Shown in pieces: positions 45,126-51,941 of a DNA stretch of 64,000 nucleotides. Under the pieces are notes generated by a model. The model worked only from the letters and a program-made list of their open reading frames with translations. It ran no database searches and was not told the DNA's origin. Origin of the DNA: Actinomycetospora corticicola. Lineage in GTDB: Bacteria > Actinomycetota > Actinomycetes > Mycobacteriales > Pseudonocardiaceae. The translations under genes and the position numbers were made by a program. The stretch spans positions 5,456,001 through 5,520,000 of the forward strand of contig NZ_JACCBN010000001.1 in the NCBI RefSeq assembly GCF_013409505.1, in the 5' to 3' direction. Within the stretch, counting starts at the first letter, position 1; each line of letters opens with the position of its first letter.

Positions 45126-46342
45126 AGCTCGTCGACCACTTCGTCGAAGGCCTGAACTCCCCGATCTGCCTGACCTGGGAGCTCACCTACGCCTGCAACC
45201 TCTCGTGCGTGCACTGCCTGTCGTCGTCGGGCCGGCGCGACCCGAACGAGCTCTCCACCGAGGAGTGCAAGGCGGTCATCGACGAGCTGCAGCGGATGCA
45301 GGTCTTCTACGTCAACATCGGCGGCGGTGAGCCGACCGTGCGCAGCGACTTCTGGGAGCTGCTCGACTACGCCATCGCCCACGACGTCGGGGTCAAGTTC
45401 TCCACCAACGGCGTGAAGCTCGACAAGGAGCGCGCGGCGCAGCTCGCGAAGACCGACTACGTCGACGTCCAGATCTCGCTGGACGGTGCGACGGCGGAGG
45501 TCAACGACCACGTCCGCGGCCCCGGGTCCTACGACACCGCGATCCGCGCGATGGAGAACCTGTACGAGGCGGGCTTCGGCGAGTTCAAGATCTCGGTCGT
45601 CGTCACCCGGCAGAACGTCGACCAGCTCGACGACTTCAAGGCGATCGCCGACCGGTACGGCGCCCAGCTGCGCATCACCCGCTTCCGCCCGTCGGGCCGC
45701 GGCGCCGACTCGTGGGACGAGCTGCACCCGACCCGCGAGCAGCAGCGTCAGCTCTACGACTGGCTGGTGGCCCGCGGCGAGGACGTCCTCACCGGCGACT
45801 CGTTCTTCCACCTCTCGGCGTTCGGCCAGGAGCTGCCGGGCCTCAACCTCTGCGGCGCCGGTCGCGTGGTGTGCCTGATCGACCCGGTCGGCGACGTCTA
45901 CGCCTGCCCGTTCGCGATCCACGACCAGTTCCTCGCCGGCAACGTCCGGTCCGAGGGCGGGTTCCAGGGCGTGTGGCAGGACTCGGAGCTGTTCGCCGAG
46001 CTGCGCGGCCCGCAGTCGGGTGGGGCGTGCACCAAGTGCTCGCACTACGACGCCTGCCAGGGCGGCTGCATGGCGGCCAAGTTCTTCACCGGCCTGCCGC
46101 TCGACGGTCCCGACCCGGAGTGCGTCCTCGGCAACGGGGAGGTGGCGCTGGCGAAGCTGGAGATGGACACCGTCATCCCCAAGCCCTCGCTGGACCACTC
46201 GCACAAGAAGACCCGCGGTCCCCGCAAGGACGGCGGGCCGGTGCCGCTGACGTTGTCGGTGCGCCGTCCGGACAAGGCCTGCGACACCGACCCGCTCGCG
46301 GGCGAGGGTCGACGGCTGCCGGCGGGCATCCGCGCCTTCTAG
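45122..46342 (+). CDS. mftC: MftC: radical SAM enzyme of mycofactocin synthesis
   Basis: A 406-residue radical SAM/SPASM enzyme that oxidatively decarboxylates the MftA C-terminal Tyr and then forms the C-C bond with Val. The [4Fe-4S]-SAM Cys are C25, C29 and C32 (CNLSCVHC), the GGGEP motif follows near 62, and SPASM Cys are clustered in LCGAGRVVCLIDPVGDVYAC and GGACTKCSHYDACQGGC. Length and motif spacing match the family. The basic C-terminal 40 residues are variable. Confidence 0.97.
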   Translation: MKLVDHFVEGLNSPICLTWELTYACNLSCVHCLSSSGRRDPNELSTEECKAVIDELQRMQVFYVNIGGGEPTVRSDFWELLDYAIAHDVGVKFSTNGVKLDKERAAQLAKTDYVDVQISLDGATAEVNDHVRGPGSYDTAIRAMENLYEAGFGEFKISVVVTRQNVDQLDDFKAIADRYGAQLRITRFRPSGRGADSWDELHPTREQQRQLYDWLVARGEDVLTGDSFFHLSAFGQELPGLNLCGAGRVVCLIDPVGDVYACPFAIHDQFLAGNVRSEGGFQGVWQDSELFAELRGPQSGGACTKCSHYDACQGGCMAAKFFTGLPLDGPDPECVLGNGEVALAKLEMDTVIPKPSLDHSHKKTRGPRKDGGPVPLTLSVRRPDKACDTDPLAGEGRRLPAGIRAF

Positions 46343-46425
46343 GAGACGCAGACGCGGAGCTCGACCCGCCCCATGACCTCCTCCGGCGCCGCGGCCCCCT
46401 CGTCGCGGCGCCGGGGTGAGCCATC

Positions 46426-48252
46426 ATGCTGACCGACCCGGCCGCGTTCGGTGCCTGGACGCTGCCCTCACGCGTGCTGTTCGGTCCGCACGCCACCAAC
46501 ACGTCGGCGGACCGCGGGCTCGGGTCCGTCGAGCACTACCGCGCCCGGGCGCTCGGCGGGGCGGGCGTGATCGTCACCGAGGTCGCGTCGGTGACGCCGG
46601 ACGACCATCCGTACGAGTACGCGCCCCTGGCCGCGTCCTGCGCCGCGGGGTGGGCGGCCACGGCGGCCGCATGCGCTCCGGCGCTGGTGCTGGCCGGTCT
46701 CGGGCACGCGGGCTCGCAGTCCGCGGCGCGGGGGCTGCTGCGCGCTCCGTCGTCGGTGCCCGACCCGGCGACGCGCGTGGTGCCGCGGCCGCTGTCCGCG
46801 CCGGAGGTCGACGGGCTCGTCGAGGCCTTCACGACGGCGGGTCGTGCGGCCGTCGACGCCGGGTGCGGCGGGGTGGAGATCGCGGCGGGGCAGTACTCGC
46901 TGCTGCGCGAGTTCCGGTCGGGGCTCAGTACTCCGACGCCGGACGATCGTGTCCTGGTCACCGTGCTGGAAGCGGTGCGGGCGGCGATCCCCTCGGCCTG
47001 GGTGGGGCTGCGGTTGTGCGTCGACGAGCTCGCGCCGTGGGCCGGGATCACGCTCGACGGGTCCCTGGAGACGGTCGATCGGGTCGCGGACCTGGTCGAC
47101 CACGTCGTGCCGGTGCGGGGGTCGGCGATGTCGGCCGCGGCGACGCGGCCGGACGCCCACGTCGAGCCGGGCTTCATGGCCGAGGCGTGCCGGGTGGTGC
47201 GCGCGGTCGTCGCCGGCCGCTGCGCGGTGGTGCTGGCGGGGAGCGTGGTCGACCCGGCGCAGGCGCAGGAGGCACTGGACGCCGGGGTGGCCGACCTCGT
47301 CGAGATGACCCGCGCCCAGCTCGCCGACCCGACCCTCGTCGCCACCGTGCGGGCCGGCCGTGTCCCGAGGCCCTGCGTGCTGACGAACCAGGCGTGCCGG
47401 GTGCGCGACGTCCGGAACCCACGCATCGGGTGCACGGTGGAGCCGTCGGTGGGCGCGCCCTCCCCGGATGGCAGCGAAGCGTCGTTGCTGTCACCGGGCG
47501 ACAGCAACGACGCTTCGCTGCCAGGTGGGGGAGGGGAGCTCGTCGTCGCCGGGGCGGGGCCCGCCGGGCTGGAGGCGGCGCGGACGCTGGCGCTCGCGGG
47601 ACGGGCGGTCCGGCTGGTGGAGCGGGACCGGGAACCGGGCGGGCTCCTGCGGGTGATCGCGACCCTGCCCGGCCGGCAGCGGTTCGCCCGGCTCGCCGAC
47701 TGGTACGTCGACGAACTCGTCCGCCTCGGCGTGTCGATGCAGGTCGGAGCGGCGGTCGACGGTCCGCCGGACGTCGTGGCCACGGGCGGGCGGGACGCGG
47801 ACCGCCCGGGGCTGTCGGTCCTCGACGTCCTGCGCGGGGCACCGCTCGACGGGCCCGTCGTCATCGACGACCCGCTCGGTGACGGCAGCGCGGTCGCCCT
47901 CGCCGAACACCTCGCGGCCACACACCGGGTCGCCCTCGTCACCGCGGACCAGATCGTCGGCAAGCAGCTCCACGACGTCGTCGGCGCCGCCTCGAGGCTC
48001 CAGCTCGCGGGCGTCGAACGCGTCCTCGAGCACCGGGTCGTCGAGCGGCACGCCGACCACGTGGTGGTCGCCGACGTCGTGACCGGCGCCCGGCGCACGA
48101 TCGCGGGCACCCTCGTCGACGCCGGGCCGCGGGAGCCGAGCCACCACCCGTCGTCGGGAACGCCCATCGGCGACGCCCGGGCGCCGCGCACCGTCACCGC
48201 GGCGATCCGCGAGGGGCGCCGCGCGGCCGAGGAGATCCTCCGTGCTGGGTGA
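46426..48252 (+). CDS. Mycofactocin-system FadH/OYE-family oxidoreductase (first of two), with in-frame palindromic element
   Basis: A 608-residue flavoenzyme with an FMN TIM barrel (1-340), then an FAD/NAD(P) domain starting VVAGAGPAGLEAARTLA (about 371). The Fe-S segment is C317-VL-T320-NQA-C324-(11)-C336: the second Cys of the usual CxxC is Thr, so only three of four ligands remain. The barrel substrate motif HxxH/N is replaced by A153 and Q156. Between the domains (residues 349-366) the protein is encoded by the 53-bp palindrome. It follows mftC by 83 bp, where mftD normally lies, and overlaps the next gene. Reduction or oxidation of a mycofactocin intermediate is likely but unproven. Confidence 0.85.
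   Translation: MLTDPAAFGAWTLPSRVLFGPHATNTSADRGLGSVEHYRARALGGAGVIVTEVASVTPDDHPYEYAPLAASCAAGWAATAAACAPALVLAGLGHAGSQSAARGLLRAPSSVPDPATRVVPRPLSAPEVDGLVEAFTTAGRAAVDAGCGGVEIAAGQYSLLREFRSGLSTPTPDDRVLVTVLEAVRAAIPSAWVGLRLCVDELAPWAGITLDGSLETVDRVADLVDHVVPVRGSAMSAAATRPDAHVEPGFMAEACRVVRAVVAGRCAVVLAGSVVDPAQAQEALDAGVADLVEMTRAQLADPTLVATVRAGRVPRPCVLTNQACRVRDVRNPRIGCTVEPSVGAPSPDGSEASLLSPGDSNDASLPGGGGELVVAGAGPAGLEAARTLALAGRAVRLVERDREPGGLLRVIATLPGRQRFARLADWYVDELVRLGVSMQVGAAVDGPPDVVATGGRDADRPGLSVLDVLRGAPLDGPVVIDDPLGDGSAVALAEHLAATHRVALVTADQIVGKQLHDVVGAASRLQLAGVERVLEHRVVERHADHVVVADVVTGARRTIAGTLVDAGPREPSHHPSSGTPIGDARAPRTVTAAIREGRRAAEEILRAG
47470..47522. repeat. 53-bp palindromic element (type 1) inside an OYE-family gene
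   Basis: Perfect 23-nt arms (47470-47492 and 47500-47522; left arm GGCAGCGAAGCGTCGTTG…) around a 7-nt centre. Read in frame it encodes a Ser/Gly/Asp-rich linker (GSEASLLSPGDSNDASLP) with no stop codon. Confidence 0.93.
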
Positions 48253-50089
48253 GCCGATCCGGGTCGGGCGCCTGACCGTCCGGAACCGGATCGTCTTCCC
48301 CGCGCACCTCACGAACGCGGCGGAGGGGAACCGACCGAGCGCGCAGCACGCCGCCTACTACGCGGCGCGCGCCGCCGGGGGAGCCGGGCTGATCATCGTC
48401 GAGGAGCAGGCCCTCGACCGGCCCTACGAGAAGGCCGTCCTCGGCACCGACCCCGCCGTCGTGCCCGGCTACCGCGCGATCACCGGGGCGGTGCACGCGC
48501 ACGGGGCGGTGGTGCTCGCGCAGATCGGGCACAACGGCGCGCAGTCGTCGTCGCTGTACTCGCGCACGGTCGTCGAGGCGCCCGGCCCGATCCCCGACCC
48601 GATGTTCCGCGAGACGCCCGTCGCCCTCGATCACGCCGGGATCGCGCGGGTCGTCGACGGCTTCGCGACCGTCGCCCGCCACTGCGTCGCCGGCGGCTTC
48701 GACGGCGTGGAGATCCAGGGCTCGCAGGCGTCCCTCGTCCGCCAGTTCCTGTCGCCGCTGACCAACCGCCGCGACGACGGGTACGCCGACGGCGTCCGCT
48801 TCCTCCGCGAGGTGCTGACCGCCGTCCGCGCCGCGATCGGCGACCGCGTCCTCGGCGTCCGGTTGCAGGGCGACGAGGGTCTGGACGGCGGGCTCACCGC
48901 GGCCGACGCGGCCCGGGTGGCGGTCCGCATCGCCGATCTCGTCGACGTCGTGAACACCGCGGTCGGGGTCGCGACGGCCACGCTCCCCCTGATCGAACCG
49001 CCGATGGGGGTCCCGGCGGGGTACGCCGAGCCGGTGCCGTCGGCGGTACGGACGGCGCTGGCCGGCAGCGGCATCCCGGTCATCGGTGTCGGGCGCTACA
49101 CCACCCCCGACCAGGCACGACGCGCGCTCGAGATGGGTGCGTGCGACCTCGTCGGTGTCGTGCGCGGACAGATCGCCGACCCGTCGTTCGCCACGAAGGC
49201 GCTGGCCGGGCAGCGGGTCCGGCGCTGCATCGGGTGCAACCAGGAGTGCATCGCGGCGGTCGGGCTCAACCGGCGGCTCGGGTGCGTGGTCAACCCCGAC
49301 GCGGGGCGCGAGTCGGCGCCGGTGCCGGCCCCCCGTTCCCGACGACGGGTGCTGGTGGTCGGGGGCGGTCCCGCCGGTCTCGCGGCGGCGGCCGAGGCGG
49401 CGGAACGCGGCCACGACGTGCACCTCGTCGAGCGCTCCGACCGGCTCGGCGGGCAGCTCGCGCTCGCGGCGGCTGCCCCGGAACGGCGGGAACTGGCGCA
49501 CGCGGTCGCCGATCTCGCCCACCGGTGTCGGGACGCGGGGGTGCGGGTGTGGCTCCGCCATGTGAGCAGAAACGGTCGTGATGACGACCCTTTCTGCTCA
49601 CGTGCGGAGCACATCATCGTCGCGACCGGAGCCCACCCCGCCCCGCCGTCGGGAACGATCGACGTGACCGACGTGCTCTCCGGGGCCGCCTCGCCGTCGG
49701 GACGGGTGCTCGTGGTCGACGACCTCGGCGGACCGGCGGCGCCGAGCGTGGCCGAGCTCCTCGCGCAGCGGGGAGCTCGGGTGCGGCTGGTGACGAGCGG
49801 GATGGTCGCCGCCGAGGGGCTCGGGCCGCTGCTGGAGCGCGAGCGGTGGCGACGGCGGGTCGCGGCCCTCGGGGTCGAGCTGCTGACCGACCGCGTCCTG
49901 CTCGACGGCGGGATCCTCCACCACCCCACGGGCACGCTCGAACCGCTCGACGCGGACGCCGTCGTCCACGCCGGCCCCCGGGTCCCGGCCGAGATCGACC
50001 TCGCCGGGACCCGGGTCGGGGACGTCCTCGCCCCCCGCGACGCGGCGGCCGCGATCCGGGAGGGCACCGACGCCGCCCGCGCGATCTGA
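48242..50089 (+). CDS. Mycofactocin-system FadH/OYE-family oxidoreductase (second of two), with in-frame palindromic element
   Basis: A 615-residue homologue of the preceding gene. The FMN barrel spans 1-345 and the FAD/NAD(P) domain begins VLVVGGGPAGLAAAAEA (about 370). Here all four Fe-S Cys are present (C329, C332, C336, C348). The barrel HxxH/N motif is replaced by Q159 and Q162, although the following LSPLTNRRDDGYADG is well kept. The 40-bp type 2 palindrome encodes residues about 441-453 (SRNGRDDDPFCSR) within the FAD domain. GTG 48242 overlaps the upstream stop. Family members are known only from mycofactocin loci; their substrate is undefined. Confidence 0.87.
   Translation: MLGEPIRVGRLTVRNRIVFPAHLTNAAEGNRPSAQHAAYYAARAAGGAGLIIVEEQALDRPYEKAVLGTDPAVVPGYRAITGAVHAHGAVVLAQIGHNGAQSSSLYSRTVVEAPGPIPDPMFRETPVALDHAGIARVVDGFATVARHCVAGGFDGVEIQGSQASLVRQFLSPLTNRRDDGYADGVRFLREVLTAVRAAIGDRVLGVRLQGDEGLDGGLTAADAARVAVRIADLVDVVNTAVGVATATLPLIEPPMGVPAGYAEPVPSAVRTALAGSGIPVIGVGRYTTPDQARRALEMGACDLVGVVRGQIADPSFATKALAGQRVRRCIGCNQECIAAVGLNRRLGCVVNPDAGRESAPVPAPRSRRRVLVVGGGPAGLAAAAEAAERGHDVHLVERSDRLGGQLALAAAAPERRELAHAVADLAHRCRDAGVRVWLRHVSRNGRDDDPFCSRAEHIIVATGAHPAPPSGTIDVTDVLSGAASPSGRVLVVDDLGGPAAPSVAELLAQRGARVRLVTSGMVAAEGLGPLLERERWRRRVAALGVELLTDRVLLDGGILHHPTGTLEPLDADAVVHAGPRVPAEIDLAGTRVGDVLAPRDAAAAIREGTDAARAI
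49562..49601. repeat. 40-bp palindrome (type 2) inside an OYE-family gene
   Basis: GTGAGCAGAAACGGTCGT (49562-49579), centre GATG, then ACGACCCTTTCTGCTCAC (49584-49601), one mismatch in 18 bp. Same length and geometry as 36189-36228, with shared outer GTGAGCA. It is translated in frame. Confidence 0.9.
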
Positions 50090-50103
50090 CAGGCTCGCGG
50101 GCG

Positions 50104-50778
50104 ATGGACATCAGTGCCGCCCGCTCGGCCGACACCGCCGAGGTCGACCTGCTGCTCGTGCCGGTCGGAGCCACCGAGCAGCACGGGCCGCACCTGCCGT
50201 TGGGCACCGACACGACGGTCGCCCTCGCAGTGGCGACCAGACTCGGACTCCCGACGACCGCACCCATCGCCTTCGGCGCCTCCGGCGAGCACGAGGGCTT
50301 CCCGGGCACGATCTCGATCGGCACCGAGACGCTCGCCGCGGTGCTCGTCGAGACCGGCCGGTCGGCGTGCCGCTGGGCCCGGCGGATCTGCTTCGTCAAC
50401 GGGCACGGCGGCAACGTCCCCGCGCTGGTCACGGCGACGACGCTGCTGCGCTACGAGGGTCGCGACGTCGCCTGGCACGCCTGCGGGGTCCCCGGCGCGG
50501 ACGCGCACGCCGGTCGGCACGAGACGTCGGTGATGCTCGCCCTCGCGCCCGACGACGTCGCCCTCGACCGTGCCGAGCCCGGCAACACCGCCCCGTTGCG
50601 CGATCTGATGCCCGCGCTGCGGGCCGGCTCGATCCGCGACGTCAGCCCCAATGGCGTGCTCGGGGACCCGACCGGCGCGTCGGCGGGGGAGGGCGCGGAG
50701 ACGATCGCGGTGATGGCCGCCGCGCTGCGCGACGCGGTCGCCGACTGGCGGGTCACCGAGCACGGCCGCCTCAGCTGA
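50104..50778 (+). CDS. mftE: MftE: creatininase-family peptidase
   Basis: A 224-residue metalloprotease that cuts MftC-modified MftA and releases the Val-Tyr-derived AHDP product. Metal-site motifs are EQHGPHLPLGTDT (E25, H27, D36), VNGHGGN (about 100-106) and HAGRHETSVML. The length is close to family norms. It starts 14 bp after the OYE gene and converges on the next gene with 8 bp overlap, ending the mftA-mftE run. Confidence 0.94.
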   Translation: MDISAARSADTAEVDLLLVPVGATEQHGPHLPLGTDTTVALAVATRLGLPTTAPIAFGASGEHEGFPGTISIGTETLAAVLVETGRSACRWARRICFVNGHGGNVPALVTATTLLRYEGRDVAWHACGVPGADAHAGRHETSVMLALAPDDVALDRAEPGNTAPLRDLMPALRAGSIRDVSPNGVLGDPTGASAGEGAETIAVMAAALRDAVADWRVTEHGRLS

Positions 50779-51160
50779 GGGCCCGCCGGAACGCGGCCAC
50801 GTCCACGAACGCCTCGAACCGCGCGACGAGCCCGTCGCGGATCCGCAGGACGTGCACCTCGGAGGCGTCGAACGGCCGGCCCGTCGCCAGCGCCTTGCCC
50901 CGCGAGCGTCCGATCTGCACCACCGCGTCGCCCGCCGCGAACAGGTCGACGATCTCCACCCGCGGGTCGACGTGCCCGAGCAGCGCGCGCAGGAACTCCC
51001 CGACGCCCGCCGGCCCCTCGTACGTGCCCGCCCACGGCAGGTCGCCCGCCTGGTACACCCGCACCTCCGGGTGCAGCATCGCGCCGATCGCCGCCGTGTC
51101 CCGCGCGGCGAACCCCTCGTAGAGCCGCCGCGCCACCGCCACGGCCTCACTGCTGGACAT
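50771..51160 (-). CDS. SnoaL/NTF2-like protein
   Basis: A 129-residue protein of the NTF2 fold: AVARRLYEGFAARDTAAIGAMLHPEVRVYQ, WAGTYEGPAGVGEFL, and a final FEAFVDVAAFRRAL. Such proteins are small isomerases, hydrolases or ligand binders; nothing in the sequence defines the substrate. It interrupts the mycofactocin gene order on the opposite strand and is divergent from a TetR gene with a 29-bp gap, so the regulator may control it. Confidence 0.82.
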   Translation of the reverse strand: MSSSEAVAVARRLYEGFAARDTAAIGAMLHPEVRVYQAGDLPWAGTYEGPAGVGEFLRALLGHVDPRVEIVDLFAAGDAVVQIGRSRGKALATGRPFDASEVHVLRIRDGLVARFEAFVDVAAFRRALS

Positions 51161-51189
51161 CCGTCCCCTCCGTCCTGGAATCTCCTCGT

Positions 51190-51837
51190 GTGCCCGAAGC
51201 GTCCGTCGTCGCGACCGCCCCCGACCAGGGCCGGAGCACTTCCCGGGAGGAAGTGCCGCGTGCGTTCGGGAAACCCGGGCGCCCGGCCGACGACGTCGTC
51301 CTGCGCCGCCGCGAGATCTTCGAGGCGGTGGCCCCGCTCCTTCCCGACGGCGGGGCGCGGCGGCTGACCATGGCGGGTGCGGCCCGCGCGGCGGGGCTGT
51401 CGGTCGGCGGGCTCTACCACCGCTTCGACGGGAAGCGGGCGCTCCTGCTCTACGGCCTCGCCCCGGAGAACCTCGGTCGGGCCTGCGCGGACTTCCAGGC
51501 GACGTGGGGGCACGTCGAGCCGGTGGAACTCGTGTCCCGCGCCCTCGACGGGTTCTCCGACGCCGTCGACCGGTGGGTCCGGCCCTCGGTCGACGCGGCC
51601 GGGCAGCTCGGCATCGACGTGCTGCACGGGGCGTTGGCCGACGCGATGACGACGGAGCTGGTCGGGATGGTGCGCTCGGTCCGACGAATGGCGCCCGGGA
51701 TGACCGACGAGCGGGCCGACGCCCTCGAGCGGTCCCTGCGCCGGGTCTGCACCGCGCACGTGCTCGACCCCACCGCCCGCGACGGCGAACTGCGCGAGCA
51801 GCTCCGGCTCACCGTGGTCGGGGCGGTCTCCGGCTGA
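51190..51837 (+). CDS. TetR-family transcriptional regulator
   Basis: A 215-residue regulator with a helix-turn-helix near 50-90 (RLTMAGAARAAGLSVGGLYHRFDGKRALLLYGL) and a longer than usual N-terminus. GTG 51190. It is different from MftR. Its stop lies at the start of a 30-bp tandem repeat that precedes mftF, so it may regulate mftF and the divergent SnoaL gene (inference). Confidence 0.85.
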   Translation: MPEASVVATAPDQGRSTSREEVPRAFGKPGRPADDVVLRRREIFEAVAPLLPDGGARRLTMAGAARAAGLSVGGLYHRFDGKRALLLYGLAPENLGRACADFQATWGHVEPVELVSRALDGFSDAVDRWVRPSVDAAGQLGIDVLHGALADAMTTELVGMVRSVRRMAPGMTDERADALERSLRRVCTAHVLDPTARDGELREQLRLTVVGAVSG

Positions 51838-51905
51838 CACCGGATGTCAGCGGTGGCACACGGCTGACACCGGACGTCAGCGGTGGGACACGGCTGACAC
51901 CGGGT
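51831..51905. repeat. 30-bp tandem repeat with nested palindromes upstream of mftF
   Basis: Two complete 30-bp units (51831-51860, 51861-51890) plus a half unit (51891-51905). Each complete unit contains TGACA-CCGGA-TGTCA or its variant TGACA-CCGGA-CGTCA. They run from the TetR stop codon to about 37 nt before the mftF start, the place expected for repeated operators. Confidence 0.85.
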
Positions 51906-51941
51906 CCGGCCCGGGCGGCCGCGCCTAGACTCCCGTCCGCC

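Noticed and set aside
50771..51837. SnoaL and TetR genes as parts of mycofactocin biosynthesis
   Set aside because: They are not known members of the pathway and interrupt it on mixed strands; they are more likely an inserted pair.
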